From Centroberyx gerrardi (Eukaryota; Chordata; Actinopteri; Beryciformes; Berycidae): a stretch of 64,000 nt of DNA. This document shows positions 37,248 to 47,559 of the stretch, one piece after another. The notes under the pieces were generated by a model. That model searched no databases. It saw nothing but the letters and a program-made list of their open reading frames with translations, and was not told where the DNA came from. Location: the NCBI RefSeq assembly GCF_048128805.1, contig NC_136016.1:4912001-4976000 (forward strand), written 5' to 3'. The position numbers and the translations under genes are program-made. How positions within the stretch are numbered: the first letter of the stretch is position 1; each line of letters starts with the position of its first letter.

Positions 37248-39042
37248 CTGCGAAGGAGAGGAGAGCGAGAGTCAAAAAAAAAAACGTGGAAGCGGCAAAT
37301 TACATGCAGCATCACGGAGACGGGTGATTTTCATTCATCGAGCACAAAAAGCCACAGTATTCAAATGCAATGCTGTTTTGTATATCTATCTTCCTTTGTG
37401 GTGGCTGGCTGGCACCGCTCAACCAAATGCAAACACCTGTTGGGAGAGACCTAGACCTACAAAGACCTTATCTGAACTCTCAATTACAGCCTGTGAAGAA
37501 CAATGAAGGATCAAACAAATTCTATACTGAGATTGAATCAATACTTGACTCCTGTCTCAACTTTTGCAGTATTTGACATATTCCACCTGCATGTTTATCT
37601 TTGGGAGGCTTCATAAAGTCATCCCTCAGTCGTTAACGGCCTGCAGCCTGATGCTGAGATTGCATGACAACATTAATACATCTGGAGATAAGGCAACCAC
37701 CACTGAAACCTGAACCCATTCTGTCCGTGTTACCCAACTTTTAATGGAACCAGTTCATGCCTGCTGGGAAAACCGTGTTTGCTAAACATCTGAGCATTGT
37801 GTTTTCGTGTGCCAATATTTATTCAAGCGAGCCGCTGTCAAATCTAAATCGACAAACGTCCAAATGTATCACTCATAATGTAGCGTAACAGGTGGCGGGG
37901 ACAATAGCGATGTTGGCTTTAGGTGGAGGCTTGCATTCATTGGAGGAATGCCCAGTGATAAAACCGTTAAGATTATATGTTCTGAGTGCGAGGCTGAAAA
38001 CGGTCCTTTGTCTTAAAAGCAAATCACATTTAACAGTAAGGTATACCTTGTTTGGTATGCCGTGTTTGCTCTTCTGACCACGCCATGTCACACAGTTCCA
38101 TATCTCAAGATCATTAGCCAGGTTAGATCATAAGAGAATCAGGCTGAAACCTTTTAAAACTAACTACCTGGAACTAGTGGAGGCAGGGAGTGTATACGAA
38201 GCAGACTTATATATAATCCTTGCATTTGGGGGCTGAGCGAGGAGGCCCACCTCACTCCATTCCACTGAATCAATAAGTGCTGCTGAGTTCCATTAAAATG
38301 CAATTGAGCCTTTTGGCCCAAAGGGTGTCTGGCTTGCCACCCAGTTATAAGCAATCCTTAACTGACGGCTAAAATAATGCAGAACTGTGAAGGTGAGTAG
38401 AAACGGTCAGGCTCATTAATTAAAAGCTGCCAAGGGCCACTGAAGATCTTTTCACAGCGGCCGGGTAAAGAAAAAAAAATTTAATTATTATTACAGATAT
38501 TCATGAGCAAGTGAACAATCAGGTCCTAGGGCATCCGCCTGTGTGAGGGCAGCCATTCCTCAGGACTGGCTCACTGTGGGTTCCGTCTGATCACTGACAA
38601 TAATGCCAGACATTTCATAATTAAGACTGGGGTGAAGGCAAATTGCCATACCAGCAGCACTGGAGGAGCAACACGATGATGAAAGAGTTACAGCTAATGA
38701 CAAGGCAAAACAACACTAGACGGATAGATAGAAGTGAGTTTAGGGTGAAACCAGGGGAATGTGCTGAATATTTATGACTTTAAGTTATTATTTCGTGGCC
38801 TATGTCTTTCCTGCGGATCATACATTTTTCATATAGGCTTGCATTACTTTTAGGAAATGCAACAGGTTACTGGTGTCAGCCGTGGGAGACGAAGTAGGTT
38901 AGGTGGGAAATGGGTTTTTGGATCCAACAATAGACTGCAGAGAGAAGAAAGAGGGGGATGTTGAGGTGGCCCGGGGTTAGATGATGAGGAAGGAAGGGGG
39001 GGTGGGGGGTCTTTGTTTTCTTTTTTTACGCACCAACTCCCG
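37248..39042. other. Gene-free interval upstream of the candidate exon
   Basis: Nothing convincing was found. The short minus-strand frames at 37873-38091 and 38160-38354 have no domain or splice support. This interval presumably contains the 3' UTR of the TMEM238 gene that ends at 39043. Confidence 0.4.
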
Positions 39043-39624
39043 TCAGAGAAGTCTCTCTGCTTTGTCATCCGCCGTCTGCAGAGCCACGTCTGAGCTCTTC
39101 AGAATCCCCAGCTCCATCGTTTTGTCCGGGGGAGCGCCGCTGTCAGTGCCGCCTCCTCCTCCTCCTCCTCCTCCTCCTCCATCATATCCCCTGTTGTCGT
39201 GACCCGACACGGCGCTGCTGTTCTCCCACGTAATCCGAGTCGGCGCGTGAACGGGCACCGTCCCGTTCATCTCCTTGCCGTTCCCCAGGCTCTTCTTCTC
39301 CCCGGCTTCCAGCGGGTTCATGCCGCTCTTGGAGAGCCGCTCCGACAGCTTCCTGGCCCAGTGCGTGAAGTTGATGTCCAGGGCGCCCCGGTCCGCGTCC
39401 TCCGCGTACACCTGGATGTTCCCGGTGTACCACAGGAGCCACCAGATCAGGCTGACGAAAATAATGAGCGCGCCCGTGTAGATGAGGAAATCCCCATAGA
39501 AGCGGCCGTCCACGTTGAGGTTGGCGAAAATCCCGACCAGGAGCACGGCCAGACCGCCGACGTCAAAGACGACGGCGAGGAAGAATAACGGCCCGCACTT
39601 GCCCACGCAGTTGTTGTGGGCCAT
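39043..39624 (-). CDS. tmem238: Transmembrane protein 238
   Basis: Intronless frame of 193 aa from ATG at 39624 to TGA at 39043. The N-terminus MAHNNCVGKCGPLFFLAVVF leads into two predicted membrane helices, about residues 12-34 and 46-68. Between them is FANLNVDGRFYGDFLIYTGA and after them WWLLWYTGNIQV. These match the TMEM238 signature, which in human is remembered as GDLLIYSGALLVFLSL...WILWYTGNIE. A long polar, probably cytosolic, tail follows. It includes HWARKLSERLSKSG, an 11-residue glycine run encoded by a CCT repeat (about 39148-39180), and the end KAERLL. It is larger than its neighbour at 35960 because of this tail. No function is established. Fish often have several tmem238 copies, so the suffix is uncertain. 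Confidence 0.85.
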   Translation of the reverse strand: MAHNNCVGKCGPLFFLAVVFDVGGLAVLLVGIFANLNVDGRFYGDFLIYTGALIIFVSLIWWLLWYTGNIQVYAEDADRGALDINFTHWARKLSERLSKSGMNPLEAGEKKSLGNGKEMNGTVPVHAPTRITWENSSAVSGHDNRGYDGGGGGGGGGGGTDSGAPPDKTMELGILKSSDVALQTADDKAERLL

Positions 39625-39699
39625 GCCGGAGGAGAGAGGCGAGCTCGACTAGCGGCACGGCAGAGTTTAACTTGTTTTTCAGGACGCACATTTCCTCAC

Positions 39700-39760
39700 C
39701 TTACACCTGTGTGGTGCTCACCTGTGCCCAAACCCCGCCCCCCCGTGACGTCGTGGTAAA
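39700..39760 (-). promoter_or_regulatory. tmem238 promoter: CRE, GC box and CAGGTG E-boxes
   Basis: About 80-130 bp upstream of the tmem238 ATG are TGACGTC (39746-39752), a CCCCGCCC GC box (about 39734) and two CACCTG E-boxes (near 39705 and 39719). The arrangement suits a TATA-less promoter. CAGGTG is a binding site of the ZEB and Snail repressors, which would fit epithelial regulation, but this is inference. Confidence 0.45.
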
Positions 39761-39850
39761 CCAGTGGGGCTCCCAGGGGCCTCCTCATATCATCGTGCTG
39801 CCTTCAAGGGCGCCTCGTAAATCTCCCTCCCTTCTGCCCAAGTTGGGAAG

Positions 39851-40275
39851 ACCAATGCTGCGTTCAAGTCATATGGGGAAAGACGGGAGATATGAGCTTC
39901 CTACTTGAAAATACTGTTCACCTCAGCTTCCAGATGGTAAATAAATACAAATTGGGAACTCAGACTTTCTTTCTCAGTGTAAAAAGTGCAAAAAAGCTGA
40001 TCAGGAAAAATCAAAGTCTACACAACACTTCAATCATGGTGGCCTGACGGGTTTAAACAAGTTTGAATGCCGTGAACTCTTCCAAGTCGTTGCTTCTAAC
40101 CGTCAAGTCATTGTGATGGTTATGCCACATTCAAGTCATGTTAGGTTTACCGTAAATGTGAGCTGCCAACTGGGAAAAAGCATTCACGTCAGCCTCCTAG
40201 TGATAATTAGGCTACAAGGATATGTGGGATTTTTTTGGCTCCGATATTTCCCACTTGGCGTCACGACTTGTGGAA
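39851..40275. repeat. Two diverged copies of a TTCAAGTCAT repeat
   Basis: tgctgcgttcaagtcatatg (from 39856) and tgccacattcaagtcatgtt (from 40123) begin parallel segments that share a gag(c/t)t block, then a ttca.(c)tcagc(t/c)tcc block and gat(g)gtaa/gtgataa ends. They are about 85 bp each and 270 bp apart in direct orientation. Probably ends or internal repeats of one decayed element. Confidence 0.45.
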
Positions 40276-41530
40276 GTGTGTCAACACAGGTGGCAAACAC
40301 ACTGCAGAAAATCCAGCTTTATCAGCAGTTCAAGATCCAAAATGATCAGTTATATTCACATTAATACAATCAAGTCTACTTACAAAAGCGAGTAATGTTT
40401 GCTGCAGTTTGTTTATGATTGATTTTAAATTCATAAATAGAAATGATTTTTGGTGAAGGCGCTCCAGCATCAGGAATGTAACTGATTTAATGAATTTATT
40501 AAAATGTACAATCATGTGTGACAAATAAAAGTGAAACAAAGAGTCAAAATAGACACATACAATACAAATTATTTACACAGAATGACAGACAGTCACATAT
40601 AATAATAAAATGAATCACTTTTATATGAGATTAGAGATTAGGCCTAGATGATCATTGCAGCAAAAGAGCATAAGATATAGCCTAGATGATAAGACAAATA
40701 GAGAGTACTGCTGATAACACAAGAAGCAATTACAACAACCAAACATAATGAGAATAATATAATAAATGAAATAGTTAAACATACAGCACCTTTGTGGAGA
40801 TATTTACAAGTTTGAAGTGGATGTGCAAATGTGCATCGCTAGCTGTTCACATTGTCAGGTGTACAGATGCAAGGACATATGTACAGAAATTTCTGGCTTT
40901 GTTGCAAAGATGACTGGCGCCATCTAGCAGCCAAATTATGCAGAAATATGTACAGAACTGTGTCCAGACATGCACGTATGCATTGTAGACTATTCACATG
41001 TGCAAAACATCAGATATGTATTAAATTATTGACACGGCTTCCATGCTTGCTGCCCAAAATGTCACGCAACTCAAGGTATCACAGAAAATTCCCACTTTCC
41101 TAGTCGTATTTTACCTGTTTGTTACTCTGAACAATTGCAGCATTTCCAACTGCACTTGAAGGCAGCAATATTCTGTGCCTATGGATTTACTCATGGCATC
41201 ACAGCACTGTTCCCTACATAGTGAGAATATGCTGCAGTGGCCCTCTGCAGCCCAGATCACTGACCCCACACACTACATATACACGTGCCATCTGTTTGAA
41301 TGGGCTAAACCGCGTATTGAAATTGCAACCTAGTCATACTTTGAGCGATTTCATGACTTATTAAGCCCTGTGATTAACTGGAAGACGTGGCAGATTGCAT
41401 GGATTTCCCTCACTGAAGTCCTTCATGGCTCAGAGTGATTTCTCCGGCATATGCGAGGCATCTGCTGTAGAAAATTACAAGAAAGTAGGAATGGAATGAG
41501 GGGAGATGATTATGCCGCCTCTCACTCAGC

Positions 41531-41545
41531 CAGAGAGAGAGAGGG

Positions 41546-41622
<77 letters not shown>

Positions 41623-41629
41623 GAGAGAG
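41531..41629. repeat. (GA)n microsatellite, about 100 bp
   Basis: Nearly uninterrupted GA dinucleotides with occasional GGGA. It produces spurious long Arg/Glu and Leu/Ser open frames on both strands. Confidence 0.95.
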
Positions 41630-42195
41630 GGTTGTGAGACACATACTACTACAATTCCTACAACCCAAATCCACATTTCATCATTTCATTCATTCTCACT
41701 GTGTACAGTAACAGTGAGTAAAGATAATGAACAGCACACGTCATGTAAATCCCTTACTTCTGATGTGTGTGTGATCATTTGGCTGCTAGAGGGCGCCAAT
41801 CATCTTTGCAACAAAGCCAGAGCTGAACCCTGCCCACAGCAACTGCATTGGAAACACACTGCACTGCTTAACCAGCGGCAGCTAATTGAAAGTCAGGGAA
41901 AGCAGCCTTTTCCCAAAAACAGCACTAATGCAGTTTTGGAGAGCAGTTTCACTCTGATTAGGTGCAACAAAATCCACATTTTGCCTCACGTAGGCTCATG
42001 CACACACAAGACACACACACACATGGACAGAGATATAGACATAGACACTCATAGGCTACACACACATGTTGCAAATCAATAATTCAAACCATCAGCTGTG
42101 ATCTAGGTTGGAAATGGCCCCCAAAATCCAGTCATATATTGTTATTGTATTTTGTAAGGGGTTCCTATAATTTCCTTGCTCAACCACCCATCCAT

Positions 42196-42213
42196 CCCCC
42201 CCCCCCCCCCCCC

Positions 42214-42252
<39 letters not shown>
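42196..42252. repeat. C19 run followed by (CA)n
   Basis: A 19-bp C run, then TG, then about 18 CA units. A second CA-rich patch follows at 42402-42416. Confidence 0.92.
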
Positions 42253-42257
<5 letters not shown>

Positions 42258-43892
42258 AGATATTTAGTCAAGCTTATACCAAACTCTATTAAACCTGTAG
42301 GTCTATTAGAGCCTGTTACCTTCAGTCCAGGGCGTCCGTCCCTGAGGTTAAAGTTCTAGACCTGCATTGATACTGCATTGCAGGGATCCCAACCCACCCA
42401 CCCACACACACACACACTCCACACCCCCCCCCTCTGTAGAATGCTAACAGGTTATTGTGACAGACTACCACCTCCAGATAGCTCCAGAAACCTGATTAAA
42501 CAGGTTTCCCGGCTCTTCATCTGCCTGTATAGTGTGCATACTGATAAAGCGTACCCGCAAAATGCCTTTAAACCACCATTCTATCATTAAAAGATAAGTC
42601 AAGGGGGATTTCTCAACTTATCTTCTTTAGGGTCTGGAGCGCCTGTGCAACAAGCTTTCACTTAATAAACATTTTCTGACGAGGGATTTCTGAGGGTGGC
42701 TGATAGCCGTTTTTTCTAATTCGATATGACAACCTCGGTGATGTGGCTAGTAGTATGTAAAGCGTCTAGTCCTGTATCTGTGCTTTTGGAGATTTTGATT
42801 TCGGTGGTATTTTTCAGCCGTTCTCACTGGTTAAGCCCTACAAAGTCAGTGGCTGAATTTTCTCTCTCAGATTTGCAATTTATTTGACGATGAGTTTGAG
42901 GCACATGCGTCATACACTGACGCTGTAAAGAGCAGTTTCAGTCGGATCGTTCGAGTTCACGATGCTACTTTCGGCATTGAAGGCCCCATGCAATGAAAAA
43001 ATAAGACTTTTTCGAGTTGTTACACGATGTACCGTAGTCAAAAGGAGATGAAACGGGCCAAATAATATCATTCAAAATTATGCCTATGAGACATTTGCAC
43101 TCAAAACAGCCCGGAATTGTTTTTCTCCCCTCTTCGTGTAAAATCTGTGTGTCTCACTCAACCCGTACTTTGGGGCGTCACATTTTGATTGACTGCTTAG
43201 GAATAGATGCTGCTGCTGGAGGCTCGTTTCCAAGCACACAAAGTTCAGTTAGTTTGTCTTTAGCATGCAAATGATTTCAATAAAGTCAAGTGTGGTGATA
43301 AACCCGTTTTGATTACAATAATATTTCATCACCGCTTCTTGTTGCCGTTGTTGGGCATTTGGCCAGCACTCCCCTCGCACAGCCTCTGCCCATATTTTCT
43401 TTTTATTAGAACCACACGTCATCATCCGACTCCTGATTCCCGTCACAAAACAGGCTAATCATACAAATTGTTCCGCGAGGCATTTACAGTAAAATTGTTT
43501 TTTAAGCTACAGCGGAAATGCAGACATTATGAATGACAGAGGCGCGGTCACCTTGGCTGTGTCGGATAACTTCGGAAAATGCTTGCTTTACAAACCCGGA
43601 CCCGGTAGATTGCATTATAGTGCCGAATCAATCAAACTAAAAGACATTTAGCACAGAAACACTTTGTCTGCGCCAGAAAGCGGCGCGATTGGAGAGTTAA
43701 ACCCTCTGCTTTTCTCTTTGAACAACTTCTGGAAGTGAAGGAGCTGGAACTGTATTAAATAATTGAGAGTTGGAAGGTAATTGAGGACATAGATCAATAA
43801 TATCTAGGGGGTTGTTCTCATTACAGAGATACCCAGACACTTCCGAAAGTTATAGCTCAATGATGATGAATCTGGAGAGAAAGGAAGAGGAG

Positions 43893-43927
<35 letters not shown>

Positions 43928-44692
43928 GGAAGGAGAAAGAGAGCAAAGGGATCTAAAAATTTAACAAATGAGGCCCATTTCCCATCCCTGTCTCTCTCAT
44001 CAGAGCTTCATATCAAACCTTTCGATGCGGCAGGTGGTTTGGCCGCCTCACATTTCAAAATGTCAGATCTCTGTGCTTAGAACTGGGGAGCTTTCCAGGG
44101 AGCCTGACGGCTTCCCGGGCCCTGATTTCCCAGAGGATTGGCAGTCTCGACACGCATGAGCGTCTGTGAGCGTTTAAACAGTCGGACCCCCACCCCCGCA
44201 CCCCCGCACCCCCTCCCACCCTCACCCACCCAGCCTCCCTATTACAGCCTCCTCCATCCTCTCTCTTCCCCCTCCGTCTAATCCTCCTCGTCCATCGAGC
44301 GCCGCTGCACTCCTGCCTCTATCACCTGTTGGCGGCCTAAAAAAAAAAAAAGGGAGGCGATTCGCTTCAACTTTCTAAAAACTGTTCAAGGGGACTCGCG
44401 GGATCGAATAGAGTCGTTTTTCCGCCGAGTGTTTACACAGCCTTAGCCACAAGTGAGGGAGGTGGAGACGACAAAGACGGGGGTTTCAAATCAGAGATGA
44501 TATCTTTCCCCCTATACCTGGGGTGGAAATTGGAGGGCTGCATTTAAACTGATAGAGCGTATTGCAGGGGGGGAGCAGTTACTTTTCTACCTGTTTATCC
44601 CCGAGGCGAGGGGCTGAGCGGGGAGAGGCAGCACCGGCATTCACGCGTACGCACCAGCCGCCCACAAACACACACACACACACACCTGAAGG

Positions 44693-44838
44693 CAGGAAAC
44701 ATGGATGCAATTTCGAAATATTAGAGCAACGCCTAAGACTTGAGTAAGAATGTAAATTGCGTTTACGTCCTCTCTTCTCGTCTAAGCTGCTTCTTTGTCC
44801 TACGCTGTTGCTTGCTCAACACACACACACACACACAC
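44693..44838 (+). repeat. Duplicated non-coding module, copy A
   Basis: Aligns in direct orientation with 52955-53079. Both begin GGAAA, A(T/C)GGATGCAATTT, (C/T)GAAATATTA, then aagaatgtaa, then a tttacgt block with ctct, and both end at CTCAACACACACAC. The core is well conserved by eye over about 75 bp with small indels. Confidence 0.75.
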
Positions 44839-44944
44839 CATACATTCAGCCCAGGCATCTCATACGAGGTCAAAGGTCAGTTCCCATCAGCTGTTGTCCT
44901 GAGAGATCTGCCCTCCAAGGACGGCCAGAGCTGTTTATAGTCGC

Positions 44945-45116
44945 TGGCCGTGACGTCTGTAGCCACTCTGAAACTGACCGGGGAAGTCATGACGCCAATG
45001 AAATCTCTCCCCCTCCACTCCGAGTGGCTATTGTCTTCCACCCCCGGCCGTATAAATCAGACGCCGGAGAGAGAGAGTGGAGGAGGATTAGAAGAGGAAG
45101 AGGGAGGGAGGGAGGG
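44945..45116 (+). promoter_or_regulatory. Candidate TATA/CCAAT core promoter
   Basis: TGACGTC (44951-44957), a CCAAT box (44995-44999) and TATAAAT (45051-45057) in GC-rich context lie in the classical order and spacing. The TATA box would place a start near 45080. The flanks of the TATA (CCGGCCG, CAGACGCCGG) are typical of strong vertebrate core promoters. No RNA evidence is available. Confidence 0.4.
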
Positions 45117-45226
45117 ATGGCGGAAGATGGAGTGGAAGAGAGAAAAGAGAAATGGGTCTTATGGCCAAACTGTCCTCTTCAAGGTCGTCACGGTGATTGC
45201 GTCGGTGTGAGGAGGATGGGACCCAA
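45117..45226 (+). CDS. Candidate short first coding exon behind the TATA promoter
   Basis: ATGGCGGAAGATGG at 45117 has a fair Kozak context (GGG ATG G). It opens a frame reading MAEDGVEERKEKWVLWPNC and continuing to a GTAAAT splice-donor-like site at 45227; unspliced, the frame stops at 45230. No downstream exon could be linked and the peptide has no recognised domain. It may be a lncRNA, a gene whose later exons lie further on, or chance. Confidence 0.18.
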
Positions 45227-45370
45227 GTAAATGAGAAAGCACAATGTCCATTTGGCAATATGTTTGTGTGTGTCATTTGCTCCACAACAAATATTTAGGA
45301 GATTCCTCTGAGTCCTAGCCCTCCCATTCCTTGAAGCCCTGCAAGGATATCATAGAAATTATGTTTTACT

Positions 45371-46032
45371 CACAGAACTTGAATGGATAGAACAGCCCCC
45401 ATTTGATTCCCATTCAAAGCAACGTTGCTGGATGATTGGATTTTTATGTGTACCATTGGGCTAGCTTCTATATGAACCGACTTATGGCAAGTAGCTGAGG
45501 CGATAGAATAGAATTAAGTTGTCACTCATGCCTCCATAGATAGTGGTCTTTTACAAGTTGCTGCTGTCTTTTTAAGTAAGTTTTGACAACTAAATTAATC
45601 TCTGTTAGCTGTTTGAAGTTAGCGAACGCTAACTTTTCTTCTCCACTAAAGGTAGGCTAAGTTAGTTTATAGCATTTAAGGGGCTATATTATGTTTAAGG
45701 TATCTGTTTGATGATGCTTACCAGCTAGGTTTGCTATATGCAATGTTGACTAGAAGAGCTAGCGAGAGAAGTACACTCTTTGATAACGCTACGTTAACCT
45801 TGTTGCTAACGTTAGCTTTCAGTTGAGTTTTGACAAACTCAGTTTGCTAAACACTCGTGCAACAGACTCATCTCCACAGTTCTCAAGCCAGTGTGACACT
45901 TTACGGCCTTAATGCCCAGACTTGTGTTGTCATCATAGCAATTTACCCTTAAAATTCCATAATTGCCATTTTATGCTGTACTAGCCAACTCGCAAACAGA
46001 AGAAGGACCGTTCTATCCATTCAAGTTCTGTG
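45371..46032. mobile_element. 662-bp element with perfect 23-bp terminal inverted repeats
   Basis: The arm at 45371-45393 (beginning CACAGAACTTGAATGG) is the exact reverse complement of 46010-46032. Flanks GTTTTACT and GTTTCACC match at 6 of 8 positions, suggesting a decayed 8-bp target-site duplication as left by hAT elements. The interior holds no open frame, and includes a GCTAACGTTAGC palindrome at 45805-45816. Probably a non-autonomous transposon; I do not recognise the family. Confidence 0.75.
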
Positions 46033-46126
46033 GTTTCACCCTTATGCTATCCTCTGGGTTTAAATAAACATGACCGTTCATATCATTGAATAAGAGTGTG
46101 TGCATGTGAGTGTGCATGTGTGTGTG

Positions 46127-46128
<2 letters not shown>

Positions 46129-46173
<45 letters not shown>
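46129..46173. repeat. (TG)n microsatellite
   Basis: Over 40 bp of uninterrupted TG, preceded by an imperfect TG-rich stretch from about 46095. Confidence 0.93.
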
Positions 46174-46175
<2 letters not shown>

Positions 46176-46772
46176 GGGGGGTGTGGGCGGGTTTCACCCT
46201 ACCTTAAGGAGCTGCCAAACTACCTAAAGGAATGCATTACTCTGCGTTTCAATGGGGAATTTTAATGTCCCATGATGGTACAAATGTTGTTTCAGAAACT
46301 TTTCCAGCCTGCCAGGAATAAAATTATCGGGGAAAAACTTTAGATAGATAGATACATTATTAATTTTAGTTTATCATGTATTTTTCTACTTCTAAAAGAA
46401 TGAGATGAGTCAACCTGGGCGATACACGGCCATGCTGCATGTATGTGATGTGTTTACTCTGCCCCGTCGGGTCCGGTGTACATTATCCTGTGTGCGTGTG
46501 TGTGTGCGTGTGTGTTATAATGCGGCGGGGGTGATCTGTTCTAAGTGACAACAAGCTGATGGCTGTCACTCCTACTGTTGGTTCTCATCAGCGTGAAAGT
46601 AGGTGTGATCGCACGTAGACGTGATGGATCCGCCGACTGACCTTTCCAAGAAGGTCAGCAAAGCAATGGTGAATATAAAATACACAGGATGTGCACTGTT
46701 ATTGTTCATATACCGTGAATGGCATCTTCTACACCTACATACTTATAGTTCTCTAATTCTAATAATGATGTG

Positions 46773-47262
46773 TAGTGGTGGAAAAAGTACTCAAATCCTT
46801 TACTTAGGTAAAAATAGCAATATATTGGAAAAATAGTACATTAAAAGTAAAGGTTTTGCATTCAAAAGTTTACTTAAGTAAACGTATAGAAGTGTTAGCA
46901 GTAAAATGTACTTAAGTATCAGAAGTAAAAGTACTTGGTCCCTTTCAGAGTGTTAAATTATTGATTTTTAACCTAATTATTGATTATTATTACCTGTAAG
47001 AAGTATTTTAATGTTGTCGGTCTAACTGCTCCATATACTGTTGGGGAGTTTAAACTCTAACAGTGCAACATATTTTATGAGCTTATCGTATATTTTGCAT
47101 GTAATAAGTAACTCCAGCCGTCAGATAAATGTAGTGGAGGAAAAAGTACAAGATTTCCCTCTGAAATGGAGGAAAAGTAGAAAGGCTCACAAATTGGAAA
47201 TACTCAAGTAAAGTGCCAGTACCTCAAAATTGTACTTAAGTACAGTACAGTTACTTTCCACC
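46773..47262. mobile_element. hAT-type non-autonomous element with 8-bp TSD
   Basis: TAGTGGTGGAAAAAGTACTC at the left and TTACTTTCCACC at the right form imperfect inverted ends. ATGATGTG is perfectly duplicated on both sides (46765-46772 and 47263-47270). The body is full of aagtaaaagtacttaag-like words, characteristic of a very common teleost repeat. 490 bp, no open frame. The 8-bp duplication supports hAT mobilisation. Confidence 0.85.
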
Positions 47263-47270
47263 ATGATGTG

Positions 47271-47310
47271 ATACTTTATTGATCCCCGTAGGGAAATTCT
47301 CCATTTGCTT
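47271..47310. mobile_element. Fragment resembling a common teleost LINE 3' end
   Basis: tactttattgatccccgtagggaaattc directly follows the hAT duplication. This motif recurs widely in fish genomes from memory; here only about 30 bp is recognisable. Confidence 0.35.
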
Positions 47311-47458
47311 TCCTCCTTCCAGCAAGGTCAAAGGTTCACGGCCAACAGAATGCCATTTATAACACATGATTTGGGGAATTCTGCCTTGTTTTTGCACATG
47401 CAGACAATGCTTGGAGTTATGGAGAGCTGCCTTGTGGTAGACTACAGTGTTTCCATCA

Positions 47459-47519
47459 GAGAGAGAGAGCGTTAAAGACTGAGAGTGAGAGAAAGAGAGA
47501 GAGAGAAAGAGAGAGAGAC
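47459..47519. repeat. Imperfect (GA)n tract
   Basis: Purine-rich GAGAGA with interruptions, on the edge of the presumptive conserved block that follows. Confidence 0.75.
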
Positions 47520-47559
47520 AGCGATACCGGCAGATTGGTGAGGAAGAAGATGGGAGGAG

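Larger units (their letters stand above)
40300..43900. other. Gene-free DNA with microsatellites
   Basis: No recognisable exon. It contains the GA array at 41531-41629 and the C19/CA array at 42196-42252, plus AT-rich single-copy-looking DNA. A 40-codon frame starting MNDRGAVTLAVSDNFGKCLL near 43531 is open but unsupported. Confidence 0.45.

Noticed and set aside
44757-45230. 157-codon plus-strand frame
   Set aside because: Crosses a CA repeat and the TATA-box region; only the last part (from 45117) has any promoter or donor support.
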